Shown here: positions 6,643-15,683 of the stretch, one piece after another | How the letters are laid out: each line of letters starts with the position of its first letter | Numbering within the stretch: position 1 is the first letter of the stretch | Source: SVFI01 sp045546735 | GTDB lineage: Bacteria; Bacillota; Clostridia; Lachnospirales; Lachnospiraceae | Direction of reading: 5' to 3' | Length of the DNA stretch: 37,375 nucleotides | Assembly: GCA_045546735.1 (NCBI GenBank) | Contig: JAZQDJ010000137.1 | Coordinates: 1 to 37,375 of the forward strand | The notes under the pieces: generated by a model | Database searches by the model: none | What the model saw: the letters and a program-made list of their open reading frames with translations, nothing else | Told to the model about the DNA's origin: nothing | Translations under genes and position numbers: made by a program

Positions 6643-9600
6643 ATGAAAAGATCATTAAAAAGATCACTGGTTCTTTTGCTTGTGACAGCACTTGTAATCG
6701 GAATGGTTCCGGTAAATGCGCAAGCTGCACCGAAAAGTAAAAAGAAGCAGGTTGTGTCTGTCAGCATTACAAAGCCGGACACAAACACATTGGTTTTAAA
6801 AAAGGGAAAAACGTATACTTTAAAAACCAAAGTAACGGTAAAAAACAAAGCAAGTAAAAAGGTAACTTATAAATCTTCAAAGAAAAAGGTTGCAAGTGTC
6901 AGCAGCAAAGGTAAAATCAGAGCGCTGAAAAAAGGTACGACAACCATTACAGTTAAGAGTAAAGCAAATCCTAAGAAAAAAGACAGCATCAAAGTTATCG
7001 TGGGAACACCTGTGACAAAAGTTTCTTTGAACAAGAAAAAGGCGACTTTAACGGTCGGAGAAAGTTTGTCGTTGAAAACAACAATCAGTCCGAAGAAGCC
7101 GAGTGTGAAAAAGCTTTCATGGAGCAGTAATAATAAATCAGTTGCAACGGTAAACAGCAAAGGTGTCATAAAAGCGAAAAAAGCCGGAACAGCTACAATT
7201 ACAGTAAAAGCAACGGACGGAAGCGGAAAAAAGGCAACTTGTAAGATTACGGTAAAAGCAAAAGAGCAGACACCGCCGGAAGAACCTGAAGAGCCGGAAG
7301 ATCCTGAAGATCCGGTTCCGCCAGCGCCGCCTGTAGAAGATGAGTACAAACTTGTATGGTCGGATGAATTTGGCGGAAAAGAGTTAAACAGGGACGATTG
7401 GAATGTAGAACTTCACGAGCCGGGTTGGGTTAACGCCGAGCTTCAGGAGTATGTGGACAGCGAAGAAAATATTTATTTGGAAGATGGTAAATTAGTGCTT
7501 CGTCCGGTGAAAACGGTAAGCGGAAACGAAGTTTCTTACACTTCCGGACGTGTAAATACACAGAACAAACACAACTTTACATATGGTAAATTTGAAGTAA
7601 GTGCCAAAGTTCCGCAGGGCAAAGGTTATCTTCCTGCATTCTGGCTTATGGCAGCAGATGAAAACGTATACGGTCAGTGGCCGAGATGTGGTGAGATTGA
7701 TATTATGGAAGTTCTCGGAGGCACACCAAATAAAGTGCACGGAACAATTCACTACGGTCATAATTCATCTTCAGGACATAAAGAAAGTCAGGGCACATAT
7801 GTGCTTGAAAACGGTGCATTCTCAGACGAGTTCCACACATATACTTGTGAGTGGGAACCGGGCAAGATTACTTGGTATGTGGATGGTGTGAAATACCACG
7901 AGGAAAACAGATGGTACAGTGCAATGACAGACGGAACAGGAAAACTTTCTTATCCGGCACCGTTTGATCAGCCGTTCTATATTATTTTAAACCTCGCAGT
8001 AGGCGGAAGCTGGGTTGGTTACCCGGACGAAACGACTGATTTTGAGAATCAGACATATGAAATTGATTATGTAAAAGTATATCAGAAAGACAGCTATAAC
8101 GAAGATGTAGAGGAACCGGAAGAGGAAGAAGTCATTATCCGTGATCCGGATGCAGACGGAAACTACCTGATTAACGGTGATTTTGAGCAGGCAGAAGATT
8201 TTGACACAGAAGATGCATGGCAGTTTAAAACAGCTTCCGGCGGTGTAGGAAGTGCAAAAACAGAAAACGCAATTGACGGAAAATCAGCAGTGATTGAAAC
8301 AACAAATGACGGTGACGTAGATTATGCTATTCAGTTGCTGCAGGGTAACGTACCTCTCATGGCAGGCGGAACATATGAACTTTCCTTTGATGCATATGCA
8401 TCCGGTGAAAGAACAATGAAAGTAAACAGCAAAGCTCCGAACCAGGGCTGGTATGCGTACTTAGATGAAACAGCTGCTCTTACAGAAGAGAAGCAGACAT
8501 ATACATATGAATTTGATATGATTCATGCAGATGACGCAGCTTGTACAGTAGAGTTCAACATGGGTGCATTAGATTCTACAGAGACGATTGTAATCGACAA
8601 TGTATCTCTTAAATTGAAATCCATGGATGAAGATGCAAGAGGCGAAATCATTCATCCTGCAAAAACAGTCCGTGCGGACGGAAACTATATTTACAACGGT
8701 GAGTTCAAAGAAGGAACAAAACACCTCGGTTATTGGAATGTTCCGACAAATGCAGATGTTACGGTAACTTCTCTTGCAGATGGCAGAAGAATGAAGGTTG
8801 TAGTTCCGAAAGGCGGCAAAGTAGTTGTTTCTCAGGACAATGTACCGGTGTTAGCGTCTGCTGACTATGCACTCAGTCTTGATGCAGTTGTTCCGGCAGC
8901 AGGTGAAATCCAGGTTGGCTTTGACGGGGAAACATATACAGTTCCGGCGTCGACAAACGGTACATGGAATCAGAAATTTACGACAACAGAAGGCACTGAA
9001 AAGAGAGACATTACAATTACATTTAACGGAGAAGGTACATATTATCTTGATAATGTACGCATGGCAGAAGATGCTATGATTGCAAACGGTTCTTTCAATG
9101 CAGGTTTGGCAGGATATGAGCCATTTGTAGATAACAGTGCAAAAGCAAGCTACAATGTAGACTCTATTACATACGACAACGCAGCAGCATTTGACATCGA
9201 AAACACAGGTGATGCAGATTGGAAAATCCAGTTAAAACAGGGCGGCGTGCAGCTTGAAAACGGTAAATGGTACAAACTTTCTTTAGATGCAAAGAGTACC
9301 ATCGACAGAAAGCTTATGTTCGCAATTCAGAGAGATGGTTCCAAGGATGATGTTTGGACACCATATTCCGGACAGCCGGTTGTTGATTTGACAAATGAGT
9401 GGAATACATTTGATATCGAATTTGAAATGAAGAGCGATACAGATTTAAGTTCTATCCTCAGCATTTCCATGGGTGCAGTCGGAGGAACTCAGATTGCAAC
9501 AAAGCACTCCGTATATATTGACAACATTAAGTTGGTGGAAATCGAGTCTAAGAAACTTGAACCGAAACCATACAACGAGAACTTACTTAAAAATACTGCT

Positions 9601-10491
9601 TTTGCAAATGACGGCGAAGGATGGGAAAAATCCATCAAAGCAGGCACAATTTCCGTGAGCGAGAATTCTATTACATTCGATATTGCGGATGCCGGTGAAA
9701 ATGACTATGATGTGCAGTTAAAACAGATGGGTATCCAGTTGGAAAACGGAGAGACTTACAAAGTAAGTTTCAATGCACATTCAACAGCTGCAAGAAATAT
9801 TGTTGCAAATGTAATGTCCGCTACTTATGATTGGTACGGCGGAGCAGGAGATGTAAGCTTGGCAGCAGGCGAGAATCAGAAAGTAGAGTTTGAGTTTACT
9901 ATGAGTAAAGACGATGCGGGCGCAGGTTTGTTCGTGTCCATGGGTAAAATCGGTGAGACACCGGCATCAGTTATCACTTTGTCTGATTTCAGCGTGATGA
10001 AGATTGAGAAGGAAGTATCGGAAATCACACCGGTTGAACCGGGCGTAAACCAGCTCGATATGGCCTCTATGGTAAATGGTTCCTGGGGCGGAGCACATAC
10101 TATGACAATCAGCGGAAACTCTATTGTGTATGACATTACAGATGTGGGTACGGAAGATTCTCATGTCTGTGTAAAGCAGACAGGTCTTACGCTGGAACAG
10201 GGAGCTACTTACCAAGTTAGTTTTAATGCAAAGTCCACAAAAGAAAGAGATATCAAATTAGCATTTATGACATCCGGATATGCGTGGTATGACGGAGCGC
10301 AGGTGACTCTTCCGGAAAACGAAGAAAAATTCGTGGAGTATGAGTTTACGGTAACTAAGGATTCTTCAGATGACATCTTTTTCCAGATAGGTATGGGACA
10401 GATGTTTGATGAATCAAAAAATCCGAAGGAGGCAATTGATACAGCAACCTCCACAATTACATTATCAGATTTCAGTCTGATAAAATTATAA
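6643..10491 (+). CDS. Secreted multimodular GH16 beta-glucanase (laminarinase-like) with Ig-like and CBM4/9-like modules
   Basis: 1282 aa. The start at 6643 is preferred over 6580 because GGGAGG lies 8 nt before it and the protein then begins with a classic signal peptide (cleavage near AQA-A, residue 29). Order: two Lys-rich BIG2-type Ig-like domains (about 37-123 and 123-207), a Pro/Glu linker (207-232), and a GH16 domain (about 234-485) with E-I-D-I-M-E at 351-356, the ExDxxE nucleophile/acid-base motif of beta-1,3(4)-glucanases. Five repeated NGxF-type beta-sandwich modules resembling CBM4/9 follow (about 503-657, 679-805, 811-965, 979-1125 and 1136-1282). There is no LPXTG or C-terminal membrane anchor; the basic Ig domains may hold it to the cell wall. 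The likely role is hydrolysis of laminarin or mixed-linkage glucan outside the cell. The exact substrate cannot be read from sequence. Confidence 0.92.
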   Translation: MKRSLKRSLVLLLVTALVIGMVPVNAQAAPKSKKKQVVSVSITKPDTNTLVLKKGKTYTLKTKVTVKNKASKKVTYKSSKKKVASVSSKGKIRALKKGTTTITVKSKANPKKKDSIKVIVGTPVTKVSLNKKKATLTVGESLSLKTTISPKKPSVKKLSWSSNNKSVATVNSKGVIKAKKAGTATITVKATDGSGKKATCKITVKAKEQTPPEEPEEPEDPEDPVPPAPPVEDEYKLVWSDEFGGKELNRDDWNVELHEPGWVNAELQEYVDSEENIYLEDGKLVLRPVKTVSGNEVSYTSGRVNTQNKHNFTYGKFEVSAKVPQGKGYLPAFWLMAADENVYGQWPRCGEIDIMEVLGGTPNKVHGTIHYGHNSSSGHKESQGTYVLENGAFSDEFHTYTCEWEPGKITWYVDGVKYHEENRWYSAMTDGTGKLSYPAPFDQPFYIILNLAVGGSWVGYPDETTDFENQTYEIDYVKVYQKDSYNEDVEEPEEEEVIIRDPDADGNYLINGDFEQAEDFDTEDAWQFKTASGGVGSAKTENAIDGKSAVIETTNDGDVDYAIQLLQGNVPLMAGGTYELSFDAYASGERTMKVNSKAPNQGWYAYLDETAALTEEKQTYTYEFDMIHADDAACTVEFNMGALDSTETIVIDNVSLKLKSMDEDARGEIIHPAKTVRADGNYIYNGEFKEGTKHLGYWNVPTNADVTVTSLADGRRMKVVVPKGGKVVVSQDNVPVLASADYALSLDAVVPAAGEIQVGFDGETYTVPASTNGTWNQKFTTTEGTEKRDITITFNGEGTYYLDNVRMAEDAMIANGSFNAGLAGYEPFVDNSAKASYNVDSITYDNAAAFDIENTGDADWKIQLKQGGVQLENGKWYKLSLDAKSTIDRKLMFAIQRDGSKDDVWTPYSGQPVVDLTNEWNTFDIEFEMKSDTDLSSILSISMGAVGGTQIATKHSVYIDNIKLVEIESKKLEPKPYNENLLKNTAFANDGEGWEKSIKAGTISVSENSITFDIADAGENDYDVQLKQMGIQLENGETYKVSFNAHSTAARNIVANVMSATYDWYGGAGDVSLAAGENQKVEFEFTMSKDDAGAGLFVSMGKIGETPASVITLSDFSVMKIEKEVSEITPVEPGVNQLDMASMVNGSWGGAHTMTISGNSIVYDITDVGTEDSHVCVKQTGLTLEQGATYQVSFNAKSTKERDIKLAFMTSGYAWYDGAQVTLPENEEKFVEYEFTVTKDSSDDIFFQIGMGQMFDESKNPKEAIDTATSTITLSDFSLIKL

Positions 10492-10524
10492 AAGGTAGAT
10501 AGAATATCCCTCTTATTCCATTCC

Positions 10525-10570
10525 ATCCCCGGGTTTTGTTTGGCGACAGAATCCGGGGATAACTTTTTTG
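10525..10570 (+). terminator. Terminator of the GH16 gene
   Basis: ATCCCCGG (10525-10532) pairs with CCGGGGAT (10553-10560), and the stem extends inward with imperfect pairs. It is followed by AACTTTTTTG. Confidence 0.85.
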
Positions 10571-10600
10571 TTAACAAATCAGGAATTATTCCTAAAAAGG

Positions 10601-10630
10601 TTTTCAAACCCAGTTTTTGTGTGTTATAAT
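10601..10630 (+). promoter_or_regulatory. Promoter of the GGDEF gene
   Basis: A perfect TATAAT at 10625-10630, with TTTTCA (10601-10606) 18 bp upstream. It lies just after the GH16 terminator and about 60 nt before the start codon of the GGDEF gene. Confidence 0.55.
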
Positions 10631-10691
10631 ATCAAAACAAATGACTTCCTTTATTTTACGGAAATTTGACAGCAAAAACGGGAGGTGGCTT

Positions 10692-11657
10692 ATGGGAAAG
10701 AAGAAATTTATAACGGCAAAAGCAGTAAATGAAAGTTTGCGTCTGGCACTGCGTGAGAGGGATGCAACTCGTTCGGTTGAATTGTTTCTTGCACATATGG
10801 GAGAAAAATCTCACAGTGAACGAATTTATATTTTTGAAGGCGAGAAAGGGTGCAGTGTAGATAATACATTTGAATGGTGTGCTGCGGGGGTAGAACCGCA
10901 AAAGGACAATCTTCAAAATGTACCGTTTGAGGCAGTAGAATGGTGGTATCGTGTGTTTGAGGAAAGAAGCAGCATTTTGATTTATAATTTGGAAGATATT
11001 AAAGAGAGGGAACCTCTTACATATGAATATTTGAAACCGCAGAATGTCCATTCTCTGATTGCCAGTCCTCTTGAATTAGAAGGAAAAATCATCGGATTTT
11101 ACGGGGTGGATAATCCGCCGCCGGAATCTATGGAAGATGTGTCATATTTTGCGGAGATTGTCGGGCATTTTATCGTGTCGCTTTTGGAGAAACAGAGGTT
11201 AATGCAACAGTTGGAACGTCTCAGTTTTGAGGACTCTCTCAGCGGTGTGCAAAACCGTCATGCTCTCAACGATTACATAGAGTATAAAAAGCAGATGAAA
11301 CAGGTAGGTGCTGTTTACTGCGATGTTTTGGGATTGAAAAAAATCAATGACACGCAGGGGCATCAGGCAGGTGATGATTTGATTATTCGTGCAAGTGAGA
11401 GTTTGAAGAGTAATTTTCGCAAAAAAGATATTTACCGTGTCGGCGGAGATGAGTTCCTTGTTTTATGCAATGATATTGATGAATCCGTTTTTTGGTCTAA
11501 AGTGGAAAATTTGCGCAAAGATATGCGGGAAAACAATGCGATGATGTCGCTCGGCGCCATCTGGCGTGAGACGGTTGATGATGCGGATGCATTTATCGCC
11601 GAAGCGGATGAGATTATGTATGAGGAAAAAAGAGCTTATTATGCGTCGATAAAATGA
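10692..11657 (+). CDS. GAF-GGDEF protein, putative diguanylate cyclase
   Basis: 321 aa. The start is set by GGGAGG 6 nt before the ATG at 10692; an in-frame ATG at 10617 lies within the promoter. Residues of about 10-170 form a GAF-like sensor, with conserved stretches around SLIASPLELEGKIIGFYGVD. Residues of about 185-321 form a GGDEF domain, with VGGDEFLVL placing GGDEF at 251-255. The active-site motif is intact, so synthesis of cyclic di-GMP from two GTP is expected. The usual RxxD inhibitory site should end five residues before GGDEF. Here R-K-K-D ends four residues before, so product inhibition may be absent. The protein has no membrane segment. It is monocistronic between its own promoter and a terminator. 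The ligand of the GAF domain is unknown. Confidence 0.9.
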   Translation: MGKKKFITAKAVNESLRLALRERDATRSVELFLAHMGEKSHSERIYIFEGEKGCSVDNTFEWCAAGVEPQKDNLQNVPFEAVEWWYRVFEERSSILIYNLEDIKEREPLTYEYLKPQNVHSLIASPLELEGKIIGFYGVDNPPPESMEDVSYFAEIVGHFIVSLLEKQRLMQQLERLSFEDSLSGVQNRHALNDYIEYKKQMKQVGAVYCDVLGLKKINDTQGHQAGDDLIIRASESLKSNFRKKDIYRVGGDEFLVLCNDIDESVFWSKVENLRKDMRENNAMMSLGAIWRETVDDADAFIAEADEIMYEEKRAYYASIK

Positions 11658-11662
11658 CACAG

Positions 11663-11695
11663 AAAGGGGCTGTAAAAAGCCCCTTTAGTTTTATT
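11663..11695. terminator. Bidirectional terminator between the GGDEF gene and the lipoprotein gene
   Basis: AAAGGGGCT (11663-11671) pairs with AGCCCCTTT (11678-11686) over a 6-nt loop. On the plus strand AGTTTTATTTT follows. The minus-strand lipoprotein gene ends at 11691, so its stop codon lies in the tail of the same hairpin. Confidence 0.8.
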
Positions 11696-13223
11696 TTATG
11701 ACAAGGAAGTTGTTTTCGCCTGTTTTTATTTCGATTTCTTCGGATGCGGAGGCTGCAAAATCTAAGATGAAGTTTTTGTCCGCTTTTTCGCCGCGCTGTT
11801 CTTTTGGCATTTCGCCTTCCGGTTTCTTCGGCGGTTCGCCCTGCGGCATTTCGCCTTCCGGAATTTCGTTACCTTCGGGTTTTATCATTCCGCCCGGTTT
11901 CTGACCGCCCGGACCACCCATATCACCGTGCATGTTTCCGTCGCTGACAGAAAGTTGTAAGTCGTCTTTCCATAAGGTATAAGTACCTTCGTCTAAATGG
12001 CCGGAGGAGATGATAAGGTAAGAAAAGTCATTATTTGGTAAATAGTCGGCTATGACATCACCGTTTGCGTTTTTCAGCACATAATTGCTGCCGCTTTTCT
12101 GAGGCTGCAAAAACTGAAAGACAGCATAAGTCTGTGCACTTTCGGAAATGCGGTCAAGCATGTTTCCCGTGGCTGTTACGTTTCCGCCGTTAAGGTGGAT
12201 TCCCATGTCGGAGTCGATGCCCGCATCACCGCTTATACTGCAGGCCTGTGAAGTCAATGTGCCGCCGTTAATCACAAGCCAGCCGTTGGAATCGATACCG
12301 TCACCTTCGCCTGTTGTTCCGGTTACGAGAATATTGACATTTCCGCCGTTTAATGTTGTGACGGATACTTCGTCTTCGTTTGTATTAATACCGTCGTTTC
12401 CTGAGGTAATATTGATGTTTCCGCCGTAAACAGTCAGATGGAGTTCGCTGTCAAGACCTTCATTTGCGGCATTAATATTTAAGATACCGGTTCCTTCATC
12501 TTCGCCGAAAATGTTCATGCTCATCTTGGAGTAGAATGCGCCGTCGTATTTGTGAAGTTTTTCACTGTCAACGACCTCGGTACCGTCTTCATTTAATTCG
12601 TAGGATTCATAAATGCGGGCGACATAGGAGCCGTTTATGTTGTTTGTGCTGCCATCTGCGAGGATAACATTGGCTCCGGCTTTTGAAGTATCAACGTCTT
12701 TTGAGGCATTTTCGGTATCTGAATCACCGCATTCATACACGTTATAGAAAATGACAGCAGGTGCGACGGAGCATGTAATGTCGGCATTATTGAAAATCAG
12801 ATTTACAACTGCCTCCGGGTCGTCTTCGGCATCTTCGCCCAAATCTACGGCAATTTGTCCGGCAGAAAGTTTTCCGCTGAGCGTATAGGTTCCGGGCTCA
12901 GTAATATGAACCACAGTATGTGCATCGGCTTCTGCCTGCGAATGTTCATCGTCAGCAGTGCCTTCCCCATAGGTAAAGTCCTGTCCTTCTAAATAAAAGA
13001 CAATGTCATTTGCTGCATAGACAGCGTTTTCCTTATCAGAAGAAATCCCTTTGCCATTTACTAAAATTTGCTCGTCGGAAAGTTCGATTCCGACAAGATG
13101 GTCATAGTCAATGTCTGCATGGATGGCAGGAGTTTGCAAGTTGCCTGTATCGGAAATACTGCATCCGGTCAATACTAAAATTGCAGAAAGAACAGGTAAA
13201 GTGAATTTGTATATCTCTTTCAT
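11691..13223 (-). CDS. Cthe_2159-like beta-helix carbohydrate-binding lipoprotein (DUF4353 type)
   Basis: 510 aa. The start at 13223 is chosen because GGAG lies 8-9 nt before it and the protein then begins with a lipoprotein signal ending L-V-L-T-G-C (Cys21), so it should be anchored to the outer face of the membrane. Residues of about 100-400 carry rungs of a right-handed parallel beta-helix with recurring NGGNVNI / GIDSN / GINTNE units, whose Asp and Asn residues are likely calcium ligands. This is the layout of Clostridium thermocellum Cthe_2159, which binds cellulose and acidic sugars. A tail of about 50 residues is rich in Gly, Pro, Glu, Met and Lys, with PEGEMP-type repeats (GEMPQGEPP, GEMPKEQ). 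The last 30 residues return to beta structure. It converges on the GGDEF gene. The ligand is unknown. Confidence 0.8.
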   Translation of the reverse strand: MKEIYKFTLPVLSAILVLTGCSISDTGNLQTPAIHADIDYDHLVGIELSDEQILVNGKGISSDKENAVYAANDIVFYLEGQDFTYGEGTADDEHSQAEADAHTVVHITEPGTYTLSGKLSAGQIAVDLGEDAEDDPEAVVNLIFNNADITCSVAPAVIFYNVYECGDSDTENASKDVDTSKAGANVILADGSTNNINGSYVARIYESYELNEDGTEVVDSEKLHKYDGAFYSKMSMNIFGEDEGTGILNINAANEGLDSELHLTVYGGNINITSGNDGINTNEDEVSVTTLNGGNVNILVTGTTGEGDGIDSNGWLVINGGTLTSQACSISGDAGIDSDMGIHLNGGNVTATGNMLDRISESAQTYAVFQFLQPQKSGSNYVLKNANGDVIADYLPNNDFSYLIISSGHLDEGTYTLWKDDLQLSVSDGNMHGDMGGPGGQKPGGMIKPEGNEIPEGEMPQGEPPKKPEGEMPKEQRGEKADKNFILDFAASASEEIEIKTGENNFLVIK

Positions 13224-13297
13224 AAGAGTTCTCCGTTTCTTTTTTTTCAATAATAGCATGAGATTGTGAAATACGTGTGAAAAAAATAAAGGAAATG

Positions 13298-13306
13298 TGG
13301 TATACT
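13298..13306 (+). promoter_or_regulatory. Extended -10 promoter of the DUF1846 gene
   Basis: TGG followed by TATACT (13301-13306) is an extended -10 element. The -35 region is poor, as is often the case with extended -10 promoters. The start of transcription would be near 13313, leaving an 85-nt leader in which I see only a small GTCTT/AAGAC hairpin. Confidence 0.5.
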
Positions 13307-13398
13307 TTTCGTGTATGAAGTCTTGAAAAAAAAGACCTAAAGTGGTAGTCTATTAGAGTATTTTTTTAATTGGAATGTTAGTGAAAGGAAGCATGTGC

Positions 13399-14883
13399 AT
13401 GGACAGAAACGGATTTGATAATGACTTATATATGAAAAAGCAGAAAGAGCACATCTTAGAGCGGATTCAGCAGGCAAACGGTAAGCTTTATCTGGAATTC
13501 GGCGGTAAGCTTTTTGATGATTACCATGCAGCGCGTGTTCTTCCGGGATTTGATGTCAATGCCAAGATTAAGCTTCTTTATGAATTAAAAGAGCAGGCAG
13601 AAATTATCTTTGTCATTTCAGCAGGAGACATCGAAAAGACAAAGATGCGTGCGGATCTCGGTATTACGTATGATATGGATATTCTTCGTCTGATTGACCA
13701 TATTACACGCCTCGGCATCGAAGTAAACAGTGTTGTAATTACAAAGTATGCAGGACAGGCATCTGCGGATGCGTTTATGTCAAAGCTTACGATGCGCGGT
13801 GTAAAGAATTACGTGCATAAACCGATTAAAGGTTATCCGACAGAAATTGATTATATTTGCAGTGAAGACGGCTTTGGTTCCAATCCTTATATTGAAACGA
13901 CAAAACCGCTTGTTGTTGTGACAGCACCGGGACCGGGAAGCGGAAAGCTTGCGACATGTCTTTCCCAGGTTTATCATGAGACGGTCCGCGGAATTTCTGC
14001 GGGTTATGCCAAATTCGAGACATTCCCGATTTGGAATATTCCGCTCAAACATCCGGTGAATCTGGCGTACGAAGCAGCGACAGCGGATTTAAATGACGTA
14101 AATATGATTGACCCGTTCCATTTGGAAGCCTACGGTGAGACAACGGTAAATTACAACCGTGACGTGGAAGCATTCCCGATTGTAAAAAGTACACTCGCGC
14201 GCATCAGTAACGGTGCGTTTGATTATAAGAGCCCGACGGATATGGGCGTAAATATGGCAGGTTATGCGATTGTTGACGATGAGGCGGTTCGAGAGGCGAG
14301 CTGTCAGGAAATTATCCGTCGTTTCTTTGCTGCAAAATGTGCACATCGTCAGGGGAAAGGCGAGAAGGATGCAGTTGATAAGATTAAACTGATTATGCGT
14401 CAGCTCAATATTACACCGGATATCCGTGATGTTGTAAAGGCGGCGCTCGATAAGGCGGAACTTACACAGATGCCTTCGGCGGCAATTCAGCTTCCGGACG
14501 GACGTATTGTAACAGGAAAGGCGAGCGAACTTATGAGTGCTAGTTCATCGGTTGTACTGAATGCCATCAAGGCGTTGACAAATATTGATGATGATTTGAC
14601 ACTTTTAAGCCCGATTATTTTAGAGCCGATTTCAGAACTTAAGACCAAGATTTTGAACAGCCACAGTACACTTTTAAATCTTGATGATGTGCTGACGGCG
14701 CTTTCTATATCGGGAGCGACAAATACGCTGACAGCCAGAGCGATGAGAGCGCTTACGCAGCTCCGTGACTGTGAATTCCATTCGACACAGATGCTTCAGG
14801 CAGGTGATGAGGACATGCTCCGCCAGCTTGGGCTGCGCGTGACATGTGAGCCGGCGTATCCGAGTAAGGATTTGTTTTTTTAG
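13399..14883 (+). CDS. UPF0371 / DUF1846 family protein
   Basis: 494 aa, the full length of this family. The start at 13399 gives the usual MxxxGFDNxxY beginning and stands 7-10 nt after AAAGGAAG; ATGs at 13375 and 13393 are poorly spaced. Family stretches include KLYLEFGGKLFDDYHAARVL near the N-terminus and a glycine-rich phosphate-loop-like APGPGSGK (176-183) ahead of a second alpha/beta half. It is a soluble cytosolic protein with no signal or membrane segment. The biochemical role of the family is not established to my knowledge, and I give none. It stands alone between its own promoter and a strong terminator. Confidence 0.92.
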   Translation: MDRNGFDNDLYMKKQKEHILERIQQANGKLYLEFGGKLFDDYHAARVLPGFDVNAKIKLLYELKEQAEIIFVISAGDIEKTKMRADLGITYDMDILRLIDHITRLGIEVNSVVITKYAGQASADAFMSKLTMRGVKNYVHKPIKGYPTEIDYICSEDGFGSNPYIETTKPLVVVTAPGPGSGKLATCLSQVYHETVRGISAGYAKFETFPIWNIPLKHPVNLAYEAATADLNDVNMIDPFHLEAYGETTVNYNRDVEAFPIVKSTLARISNGAFDYKSPTDMGVNMAGYAIVDDEAVREASCQEIIRRFFAAKCAHRQGKGEKDAVDKIKLIMRQLNITPDIRDVVKAALDKAELTQMPSAAIQLPDGRIVTGKASELMSASSSVVLNAIKALTNIDDDLTLLSPIILEPISELKTKILNSHSTLLNLDDVLTALSISGATNTLTARAMRALTQLRDCEFHSTQMLQAGDEDMLRQLGLRVTCEPAYPSKDLFF

Positions 14884-14890
14884 ACATAAA

Positions 14891-14930
14891 ATGGGTATTG
14901 GTCATTTGTTGCCAATACCCATTCTTTATT
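14891..14930 (+). terminator. Terminator of the DUF1846 gene
   Basis: ATGGGTATTGG (14891-14901) pairs perfectly with CCAATACCCAT (14912-14922) over a 10-nt loop. The T-rich tail is TCTTTATTTAT. Confidence 0.85.
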
Positions 14931-14966
14931 TATGAAAACTTTAGAACATATAAGAAGAAAATATGG

Positions 14967-14995
14967 TTGGGCATAAAAATCATGTATGTTATAGT
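14967..14995 (+). promoter_or_regulatory. Promoter of the microprotein-membrane-protein-carboxypeptidase operon
   Basis: TTGGGC (14967-14972), a 17-bp spacer and TATAGT (14990-14995). Transcription should begin near 15002, just before the RBS of the 36-codon ORF at 15017. This supports that ORF as the first gene of the operon. Confidence 0.65.
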
Positions 14996-15016
14996 TTAGA
15001 GAAGGGGGGGGTTGGA

Positions 15017-15127
15017 ATGAATAAAATAGATGTCTATAATGCCTGTCTTTTAAAAGGCTACATCGGACGTTGCCCGTATGGTATACCATGTTGCCCGCGG
15101 AAATATGCCGGAAAATGTTGCTTTTAA
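15017..15127 (+). CDS. Cysteine-rich 36-aa microprotein
   Basis: 36 codons after a run of eight G (GAAGGGGGGGG) that can act as RBS, about 15 nt downstream of the predicted transcription start. Six of 36 residues are Cys (10, 19, 25, 26, 34, 35). The pattern includes RCPYGIPCC and GKCCF at the very end. Lys and Arg make it basic (six of 36). No signal peptide or membrane segment is visible. The paired cysteines suggest metal binding, a small disulfide-rich fold or a redox role; I recognise no family. It is too short for usual gene callers. It ends 37 nt before the next gene of the same strand, with no terminator between. Confidence 0.6.
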   Translation: MNKIDVYNACLLKGYIGRCPYGIPCCPRKYAGKCCF

Positions 15128-15164
15128 GGAAGGAACTATATAAAATAATGTAGGGTGATTTTAT

Positions 15165-15683
15165 ATGAATAGCTTAAGCAGTAAAATAAAATATCTCATT
15201 GTTGCGGCGTTTGCGATTTTTTTGGCGAGTCGCATGTGGGTATCTGCGATACATATGGGTACAAATGAAAATTTAAGAGCCGGATTCGGGAATGTGCTGA
15301 CTTTGGGGATGCAGATAGTGGCTTGGTTTGGCTTTGCGGTATTGTGTGTGACAGCATTTCAGAATTTGCTTGAGTTTGGTTTGTTATCCTGGCATAAGAG
15401 CGGTCGGGAACTGGGAGAAGGTACGCGAAAACTTGTTAAGTTTGCAATTAATTTGAAAATTGCCGCATCACTGGCGCTGCGACTTGTTTTTTCACTGTTT
15501 TTTACAGTGCTTGCAGGTGTTGCCTTTTTTGCACCGGGTGTTCAAAACCGCGGCGCGGGAGTATACGGAGCGGGAGTTTTTATGCTGGCGCTTGCGGTAT
15601 TTATGGCATATGCGAACATTCGTGTTGCGGTGGCAAGAGTCCGGGAGATAAAAGGGGTAAAAAATGAAACTGAAGATGTATGA
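15165..15683 (+). CDS. Small integral membrane protein of unknown function
   Basis: 172 aa, preceded by AGGGTG about 8 nt before the ATG. Four hydrophobic segments are visible (about residues 9-27, 45-68, 97-118 and 130-150), with a charged cytoplasmic-looking loop between the second and third (HKSGRELGEGTRK). The C-terminus is charged. I do not recognise the family. Its last 20 bp overlap the next gene in another frame, implying coupled translation, so the two membrane proteins probably act together. Confidence 0.75.
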   Translation: MNSLSSKIKYLIVAAFAIFLASRMWVSAIHMGTNENLRAGFGNVLTLGMQIVAWFGFAVLCVTAFQNLLEFGLLSWHKSGRELGEGTRKLVKFAINLKIAASLALRLVFSLFFTVLAGVAFFAPGVQNRGAGVYGAGVFMLALAVFMAYANIRVAVARVREIKGVKNETEDV

